Shown piece after piece: positions 59,011 to 64,000 of a DNA stretch of 64,000 bases (position 1 is its first letter; each line of letters begins with the position of its first letter). Below the pieces are notes generated by a model. That model searched no databases and was not told the DNA's origin. It worked only from the letters and a program-made list of their open reading frames with translations. Source of the stretch: Haloarcula taiwanensis (GTDB taxonomy: Archaea > Halobacteriota > Halobacteria > Halobacteriales > Haloarculaceae); the NCBI GenBank assembly GCA_002844335.1, contig CP019154.1, forward strand, positions 1,798,001-1,862,000, read 5' to 3'. A program made the position numbers and the translations under genes.

Positions 59011-60288
59011 CTACGCTAGCGCGCTGCCGGCGCGGATTATCTCGCGTTCGCCGAAGGCCGGTCCGACCAGTTGCAGGCCCACGGGGAGCCCATCGTCGGT
59101 CTCGCCGGCCGGCACGGAGATAGCCGGGAGGTTCGCCAGGTTCACTGGGGTCGTGTTGGCGTCGGCCAGGTACATCGTGAGCGGGTCGTCAAGGCTTTCG
59201 CCGCGTTTCATCGGCGGGACGGGCATCGTTGGTGACGCCAACACGTCGGCGTCATCCAGCGCCTCGTCGAAGTCCTGTTTGACCCACGCCCGGGCGTCCT
59301 GTGCCTTCTTGTAGTACTTGTCGTGGTAGCCCGCCGAAAGGGCGTACGTTCCGAGGAGAACCCGGCGCTTGACCTCCTCGCCGAAGCCCTCCTCGCGGGC
59401 GTTGGCGAAGGAATCGTTCCAGTTGCCGTCGTAGCCGCCCGACTGTCCGTAGCGGACGCCGTCGAACCGCGCGAGGTTCGAGGACGCCTCGGACATGGCG
59501 ATGACGTAGTACGCCTCGACGGCGTGTTCGACCGAGGGCAGGTCAACCTCGTGGTAGCTCGCGCCCTGTGCTTCGAGGTCGTCCAACGCCGTCCAGAACG
59601 TCTCGACAACCTCTTGGTCAGCCCCGTCGAGCAGCTCTGTCGGAACACCGATAGAGAGTCCGTCGACGTCACCGTCGGCAGCCGCCGCGTAGGAACCGTC
59701 GGCCTCGGGTGCTTCCTGTGTCGTTGCATCGTGTTCGTCCGGGCCGGCGATAACGTCCAGCAGTTCTGCAGCGTCCTCGACGGTCGGCGCGATGGGGCCT
59801 ATCTGTTCGAGGCTGTTCGCGTAGGCCACGAGGCCGTACCGGGAGACCAGTCCGTAGGTCGGTTTGATGCCGACGACGCCACAGAACGCAGCCGGACAGC
59901 GGATGGAACCGCCGGTGTCGCTCCCCAGCGCGAGGTCAGCATCGCCGGCCGCGACAACGGCGGCCGAGCCACCGGAGGAACCGCCAGGGACGCGGCCCTC
60001 GGCGACGGGGTTCTCGACGGGGCCGAACGCCGACGTTTCGGTGGTCGTTCCCATCCCGAACTCGTCCATGTTGGTCTTGCCGGGGATGGTCGCACCGGCG
60101 TCTTTCAGCCGCTGGACGACCGTCGCGTCGTAGGGCGGGACGTAGTCGGAAAGCATCGCCGAGCCACAGGTCGTCCGGACGCCTTCGGTTGAGATGTTGT
60201 CCTTGACTGCGACGGTCGTGTCCGCCAGCGGGCCGTCCTCGGCCCCCTCGATTGTCTCGTCGGTGACGTAGCCGTTGTACGCCGTCAT
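59011..60288 (-). CDS. gatA: Asp/Glu-tRNA amidotransferase subunit A
   Basis: A 425-residue amidase-signature enzyme: TVAVKDNISTEGV (catalytic Lys region), VPGGSSGGSAAVVAAGDADLALGSDTGGSIRCP (Ser-cisSer-Lys triad region, in part), and the GVVGIKPTYGLVSRYGL segment. It amidates mischarged Glu-tRNA-Gln or Asp-tRNA-Asn using Gln-derived ammonia. It starts directly after the gatC stop. GatB is not in the window. The length, 425, is shorter than bacterial GatA (about 485), as is normal in haloarchaea. Confidence 0.95.
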   Translation of the reverse strand: MTAYNGYVTDETIEGAEDGPLADTTVAVKDNISTEGVRTTCGSAMLSDYVPPYDATVVQRLKDAGATIPGKTNMDEFGMGTTTETSAFGPVENPVAEGRVPGGSSGGSAAVVAAGDADLALGSDTGGSIRCPAAFCGVVGIKPTYGLVSRYGLVAYANSLEQIGPIAPTVEDAAELLDVIAGPDEHDATTQEAPEADGSYAAAADGDVDGLSIGVPTELLDGADQEVVETFWTALDDLEAQGASYHEVDLPSVEHAVEAYYVIAMSEASSNLARFDGVRYGQSGGYDGNWNDSFANAREEGFGEEVKRRVLLGTYALSAGYHDKYYKKAQDARAWVKQDFDEALDDADVLASPTMPVPPMKRGESLDDPLTMYLADANTTPVNLANLPAISVPAGETDDGLPVGLQLVGPAFGEREIIRAGSALA

Positions 60289-60567
60289 CTACGACACCTT
60301 CGGTCCTTTGAACTGTCCTTCCTCGGTGTCGCTGGCGTTCTGGAGTGCGTCCTCCTGTGAGAGACTTTCACGTATCTCGTCGGGGCGCATCACGTTCGAG
60401 AGGTCTGCCTCCCGTTCTGTCTCGGGCACATCGTCGAGCGCTTCGAACGCGTCGAGGATGTCACCGAACTGCTCGGTGAACCGCTCGATCTCGTCGTCTG
60501 CGAGGTCAACACGGGCGAGGTCGGCGACGTGCCGGACCTCCTCGGGATCGACGGCGGGGTCGCTCAT
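60289..60567 (-). CDS. gatC: Asp/Glu-tRNA amidotransferase subunit C
   Basis: A 92-residue protein: AVDPEEVRHVADLARVDLADDEIE (GatC N-terminal motif), FEALDDVPETEREADL and the C-terminal DEIRESLSQEDALQNASDTEEGQFKGPKV typical of GatC (the last part binds GatA). The stop is immediately before the gatA start. It stabilises GatA. Confidence 0.92.
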   Translation of the reverse strand: MSDPAVDPEEVRHVADLARVDLADDEIERFTEQFGDILDAFEALDDVPETEREADLSNVMRPDEIRESLSQEDALQNASDTEEGQFKGPKVS

Positions 60568-60712
60568 GTCGGGCCGGAGTGCTGGATACGCGGTAAGCGT
60601 TTCGAAACACCGGGCAGAAATATAAATAAGTTAACAATTGTGGGAGGTAATACACACGATTTGCCAACTCTTGTTTTCCGTTCCGAAAATTGGACTTCTG
60701 AAACAGACAAAA

Positions 60713-60719
60713 GTTTTAA
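60713..60719 (+). promoter_or_regulatory. TATA-like element upstream of tfb
   Basis: TTTTAAG lies about 73-79 bases before the tfb ATG, following a purine-rich AAAAG that could serve as BRE. If used, the transcript would start near 60745 with a leader of about 45 bases. Other AT-rich boxes in this gap are possible alternatives. Confidence 0.4.
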
Positions 60720-60791
60720 GTCGCCGTAGATACAACAATAGGATACAACACGTTTTTCGGGTACGATACCCGGTTGTCCCACCCCCAACAA

Positions 60792-61766
60792 ATGACCGAT
60801 ACCAGCATCCGCCGATACTCGAACGAGCGCGAAACGGAGACAGAGCAGACGGAGGAAGAGGAGTCGGAATCACTCGTCTGTCCGGAGTGTAGCGGTGCGC
60901 TACTCTCCGACAGCGAGCGCGGTGAGACGGTGTGCGAAGACTGTGGGCTGGTGGTCGAGGAGGACGAGATTGACCCCGGTCCCGAATGGCGCGCGTTCGA
61001 TTCGAAGGAGAAAGACGAGAAATCCCGCGTTGGTGCGCCGACGACGAATATGATGCACGACAAGGGCCTGTCGACCAACATCGGCTGGCAAGACAAGGAC
61101 GCCTACGGCAACTCCCTGTCCTCACGCCAGCGTGAGAAGATGCAGCGCCTGCGCACATGGAACGAGCGGTTCCGGACACGGGACTCCAAAGAGCGCAACC
61201 TCAAGCAGGCGCTTGGCGAAATCGACCGTATGGCCTCCGCGCTGGGCCTGCCCGAGAACGTCCGCGAGACCGCGAGCGTCATCTATCGGCGCGCCCTCGA
61301 CGAGGACCTGCTCCCCGGCCGCTCCATCGAGGGCGTCTCGACAGCGTCGCTGTACGCCGCCGCGCGACAGGCCGGCACACCGCGGTCGCTCGACGAAATC
61401 GCCGGCGTCTCCCGCGTCGAGAAGGATGAAATCGCTCGCACCTACCGCTACGTCGTCCGCGAGCTGAGCCTCGAAATCCAGCCCGCCGATCCCGAAAGCT
61501 ACGTCCCGCGGTTCGCGTCGGACCTCGACCTCTCCGAGGAGGTCGAACGGCGCGCCCGCCAGCTGCTCCAGAACGCCAAGCAAGAGGGCGTCCACTCCGG
61601 GAAGTCGCCGGTCGGCCTCGCCGCCGCCGCCGTCTACGCCGCCTCGCTGCTCACCAACGAGAAGGTGACCCAGAGCCAGGTCAGCGAAGTCGCCAACATC
61701 TCCGAGGTTACCATCCGCAACCGCTACCACGAACTGCTGGAAGCGGAAGACAACATCCACCCCTGA
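60792..61766 (+). CDS. tfb: transcription initiation factor IIB (TFB)
   Basis: A 324-residue TFB. After an acidic N-terminal tail (SNERETETEQTEEEESES) comes the zinc ribbon LVCPECSGALLSDSERGETVCEDC, the B-finger/linker GPEWRAFDSKEKDEKSRVGAP, and two cyclin repeats (first: LNEIDRMASALGLPENVRETAS region; second: LLQNAKQEGVHSGKSPVGLAA), with a recognition helix VSEVANISEVTIRNRYHEL. It recruits RNA polymerase to TATA/TBP. Haloarchaea carry several TFBs; which one this is cannot be said here. Confidence 0.95.
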   Translation: MTDTSIRRYSNERETETEQTEEEESESLVCPECSGALLSDSERGETVCEDCGLVVEEDEIDPGPEWRAFDSKEKDEKSRVGAPTTNMMHDKGLSTNIGWQDKDAYGNSLSSRQREKMQRLRTWNERFRTRDSKERNLKQALGEIDRMASALGLPENVRETASVIYRRALDEDLLPGRSIEGVSTASLYAAARQAGTPRSLDEIAGVSRVEKDEIARTYRYVVRELSLEIQPADPESYVPRFASDLDLSEEVERRARQLLQNAKQEGVHSGKSPVGLAAAAVYAASLLTNEKVTQSQVSEVANISEVTIRNRYHELLEAEDNIHP

Positions 61767-61809
61767 CCGGTATCGTAACCTAAACCTCTGACTGTGCCGT
61801 TCCGTCGGT

Positions 61810-62286
61810 ATGGAGACGACCCGCCATTTTGTCGCAACCGTCTACGTTGTCAGCGACGGCCGCGTCGCGTTGCACGAACACAGCAAGCTCGACATGTGGC
61901 TGCCAGCCGGCGGCCACATCGACCGCGACGAACTGCCCCACGAAGCCGCGCTCCGCGAAACGCGCGAGGAACTGGGTCTTGATGTCGACCTCATCGCACC
62001 CCAGCAGGATATCGAGAGCGAGACGGTCCAGTCGATACCTCAGCCACAGCACTTCCTGCTCGAAGACATCAACGTCACCGCTGAGGGGGAGGTGGGCCAC
62101 CAGCACATCGACTTCATCTTCTACGGCCGGGCGGACAGCCGCGACATCACACCGGGGCCGGGCGAACAGCCGGCCGAGGACTGGGAGTGGTTCTCCGTGG
62201 CTGACTTACGTGACCGGAGCGGGGAACTCCCGGCAGATGTCGTCGAGGTCGGCCAGCGAGCAATCGAGTCGGTTCACGAGCCGTAG
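61810..62286 (+). CDS. Nudix hydrolase
   Basis: A 158-residue Nudix protein: FVATVYVVSDGRVALHEHSK then the Nudix box GGHIDRDELPHEAALRETRE-ELG (G-x5-E-x7-RE-x2-EE-x-G), metal-binding Glu residues intact. It hydrolyses a nucleoside diphosphate linked to another group; the substrate is not clear. It lies just after tfb (43 bases) and converges with the asparagine-synthase-like gene. Confidence 0.9.
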   Translation: METTRHFVATVYVVSDGRVALHEHSKLDMWLPAGGHIDRDELPHEAALRETREELGLDVDLIAPQQDIESETVQSIPQPQHFLLEDINVTAEGEVGHQHIDFIFYGRADSRDITPGPGEQPAEDWEWFSVADLRDRSGELPADVVEVGQRAIESVHEP

Positions 62287-62293
62287 CCGCAGC

Positions 62294-63388
62294 TCACTCG
62301 ATGAGCGCTTCAATGTACTTCGTGACGTGATTGTCCATCCGGCGCTTGTAGCCGGCCTGCCGGGCGAGGCGGTCGAGTTCGCGGGCCGCCAGGGAGCCGT
62401 ACTGGGCGGCCTTCTTGTCCCGGTCCGCAATCTCGTCCGGGAGCGACTCCCGGGCGGCCGCCCGGAGCGCGACTTTCCGCGTCTCACCGTCGACCAGCAG
62501 GTCGCCGTCCAGTCGCAGAGCAGCCCCGACGACGCGGTCGTGCAACAGCGGCGTCACCGGTTCGACGCCCGCGGCCCGCAGCGCGAGCACGTCCCGCTCT
62601 AGCTGGTCGGGGAGCGTGGCGACGACCTCGCGCTGTGCGCCCCTGACCGTGTCAGCGTCGACCCGGGGGTCCTCGGGGGCCTTTGCAACCTTCGCGTAGC
62701 CGCCGAACAGTTCGTCGGCTCCCTGCCCGAGCGCCAGCCGGTCGAAGCCGTCCGCCGCGACCCGTTCGGCGGCAAGGTACAGCGGGAGCGCTATCTGTAC
62801 GTCCATGGCGTTGACCCGCCCCGTCGCGCGGGCGATCTCGGGCACGGCCCGCTCGATGGCGTCGTGGGTGAGTTCGGCGACGCGCACGTCGGTCCCCAGC
62901 AGGTCCGCGGCCGACCGCGCCGCCTCGACGTCGTGGCTGTCCGGGAACCCGGCGACGTACAGCGGCGCGTCGAGCCGCGCCGCGAGCAACGCCGAGTCCA
63001 CGCCGCCGGAGAAGGCGATTGCCAGCCCGTCGGTGTCGACGGCGTCGACGCTGGTCTCGACGGCCGCTTGGACCGCCTCGACCGCCGTCTCTCGGTCCGG
63101 AAACGGGTCGGGCGACGGCAGCGTGAAGCGGCGTCTGGTCCCGTCGCCGTCGCGGACGTGGCCCGCGGGGAACGACCGCGGGTCTTCCAGCGCCGCCGGG
63201 TCGTGACCCCACTGGTCGTGGCCGAGTCGCCCCTCTTCGGCAACGTCTCGCTCCACGAACAGCGGGTAACGCCCGAGCACGTCCCGGACGAGCGTCCCGT
63301 CCACGTCGCCCGCGAACCCGCCGGTCCCCGGGAGCGGGTCGCCGCTGTCGAGCGCGTCGGCGACGGCGGCCGCGTCGGCTCCCTGCAT
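62294..63388 (-). CDS. asparagine synthase-like protein (synthetase domain only)
   Basis: A 364-residue protein whose C-terminal two-thirds hold the ATP-pyrophosphatase (PP-loop) domain: LAIAFSGGVDSALLAARL, then FDRLALGQGADELFGGYAKVA and KVALRAAARESLPDEIADRDKKAAQYGS (regions). The N-terminal part, FAGDVDGTLVRDVLGRYPLF, resembles a shortened glutaminase-like domain but lacks the N-terminal catalytic Cys. It would therefore use free ammonia or act on a different amide. The start at 63388 overlaps the PHP gene's stop (ATGA). Confidence 0.83.
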   Translation of the reverse strand: MQGADAAAVADALDSGDPLPGTGGFAGDVDGTLVRDVLGRYPLFVERDVAEEGRLGHDQWGHDPAALEDPRSFPAGHVRDGDGTRRRFTLPSPDPFPDRETAVEAVQAAVETSVDAVDTDGLAIAFSGGVDSALLAARLDAPLYVAGFPDSHDVEAARSAADLLGTDVRVAELTHDAIERAVPEIARATGRVNAMDVQIALPLYLAAERVAADGFDRLALGQGADELFGGYAKVAKAPEDPRVDADTVRGAQREVVATLPDQLERDVLALRAAGVEPVTPLLHDRVVGAALRLDGDLLVDGETRKVALRAAARESLPDEIADRDKKAAQYGSLAARELDRLARQAGYKRRMDNHVTKYIEALIE

Positions 63389-64000
63389 CACTGTAGGAGC
63401 TCCGCGATACCGTTCTTGACGCGTCGCTTCGCCCCGCCAGCCGCCTGCCGGAAGCTGATGCGCCACGGCGTCCGCTTCCCCTCGACAGTCGTCTTACCCT
63501 CGCGGATCGCGTCTAGAATCGCCTCGACGGTTCGTTCGTCCGTGCCGACGTTGGTGACCGCCTGCCCAACCATCTCCGCGATGTGGGCGTCACTGCCAGC
63601 GGTCATCGGCAGCCCCTTTCGTCGCGCGAACCGCTCGGCCTGCCGGTTCGACCGCCCGGTCAGCAGCCGCGAGTTGTACACTTCGATGGCGTCGGCCGTC
63701 GCGAGTTCGGCCTTCGAGATGTGTTCTAGGACGCCGTGGCGGGACTCCTGAAACGGATGCGGGACGACCGCGAGCCCGCCCTGCTCGCGGATGCGGTCAA
63801 GCGTCTCGTCGAAGGGGAGGTGGGGCGGAATCGCCTCCTGTATCCCCAGCGCGAGGACGTGTCCGGCGGCACACGTGACCTCCATGCCGGGAATCCCGAC
63901 GAGGCCGTACTCCGGGGCGAGTTCGGCCGCCCGGAGGCTGGCGTCGATTTCGTCGTGGTCAGTCACAGCCAGCGCGTCCAGTCCGACACCGCTGGCTTGC
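63388..64000 (-). CDS. PHP-domain phosphoesterase, 5' part cut by right edge
   Basis: The open frame ends at 63388 and runs off the right edge. It contains a PHP-type N-terminal region GLDALAVTDHDEIDASL (HD-like metal ligands), GIPGMEVTCAAGH, IREQGGLAVVPHPF (another ligand set) and LPMTAGSDAHIAEMVGQA (SDAH). PHP proteins are phosphoesterases with roles from DNA repair to histidinol phosphate. It is coupled to the asparagine synthase-like gene. At least 204 residues are visible; the start lies beyond 64000. Confidence 0.85.
   Translation of the reverse strand, partial: QASGVGLDALAVTDHDEIDASLRAAELAPEYGLVGIPGMEVTCAAGHVLALGIQEAIPPHLPFDETLDRIREQGGLAVVPHPFQESRHGVLEHISKAELATADAIEVYNSRLLTGRSNRQAERFARRKGLPMTAGSDAHIAEMVGQAVTNVGTDERTVEAILDAIREGKTTVEGKRTPWRISFRQAAGGAKRRVKNGIAELLQ

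Noticed and set aside
58820-59314. Plus-strand frame of 164 codons over the start of the M48 gene and the end of gatA
   Set aside because: Shadow of two clear minus-strand genes; Ser/Arg-rich with no motif.
1-64000. CRISPR arrays, insertion sequences, transposases and rRNA
   Set aside because: I saw no regularly spaced repeats, no transposase motifs and no rRNA; the only notable repeats are the 16-base and 58-base pairs listed.

Overview
The window is chromosomal DNA of a halophilic archaeon of the Haloarcula type. The evidence is high GC in the genes, very acidic proteins (runs of Asp and Glu), Tat signals and lipoboxes on exported proteins, archaeal information genes (TFB, aCPSF1/FttA, RNase P component 4, GatC/GatA, an archaeal 7S SRP RNA), many ATGA stop/start overlaps, and AT-rich intergenic DNA with TATA boxes close to start codons. 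The genus is inference; no rRNA is present to confirm it.

Layout. 1-4000: the end of cysS, a secreted protein, a lipoprotein, CorA and a TctA-like permease. 4261-7358: two tandem moeA genes, the second fused to a periplasmic-binding-like domain. 7507-15292: a metal-site-degenerate Fe-ADH, an NDH-2-like flavoprotein, ThuA, an HxlR regulator, a CoA-binding protein, a lipase-maturation-factor-like protein, a DCC protein, BolA and a glutaredoxin. 15467-18411: the aCPSF1 termination nuclease and a DHH phosphoesterase. 18535-24800: molybdate transporter MOT1, MoaA, YqeC, MobA, and an aldehyde:ferredoxin oxidoreductase homologue coupled to an acidic protein. 24848-27773: small proteins and a Tat-exported DyP-like protein. 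27775-36288: a membrane-bound formate dehydrogenase locus. Alpha, beta, a two-helix protein and cytochrome b gamma are read rightward; a TorD chaperone and a 710-residue HdrA/MvhD-like iron-sulfur protein are read leftward from the same intergenic region.

36316-42507 holds small genes, an IclR regulator, an FAH-family (KdaD/XacE-like) enzyme, a methyltransferase and an acyl-CoA synthetase, separated by long AT-rich gaps. The SRP RNA lies at about 42893-43199 (minus). tRNA-Arg(UCG) at 44128-44202 is followed by a patch with a ZIP transporter, a VapBC-like module and two 58-bp repeats containing a 14-bp copy of the tRNA 3' end, which looks like an old integration site. 46943-49595 is a nitrate/sulfonate-type ABC transporter. 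Then come a glucosylglycerol-hydrolase-like GH13 enzyme, MscS, a YhbY protein, RNase P component 4, two GT4 glycosyltransferases around an MFS transporter, an M48 protease, gatCA, tfb, a Nudix hydrolase, an asparagine-synthase-like protein and a PHP-domain protein cut by the right edge.

The main theme is molybdenum/tungsten metabolism. The window encodes molybdate uptake (MOT1), cofactor synthesis (MoaA, MoeA x2, MobA), a maturation factor (YqeC, TorD) and two candidate client enzymes (formate dehydrogenase and the AOR homologue). The least conventional parts are the FDH locus with its HdrA/MvhD-like partner and extra membrane subunit, the AOR homologue without its N-terminal cluster cysteines, the Fe-ADH without most metal ligands, and the VapC gene that appears to begin at ATA.
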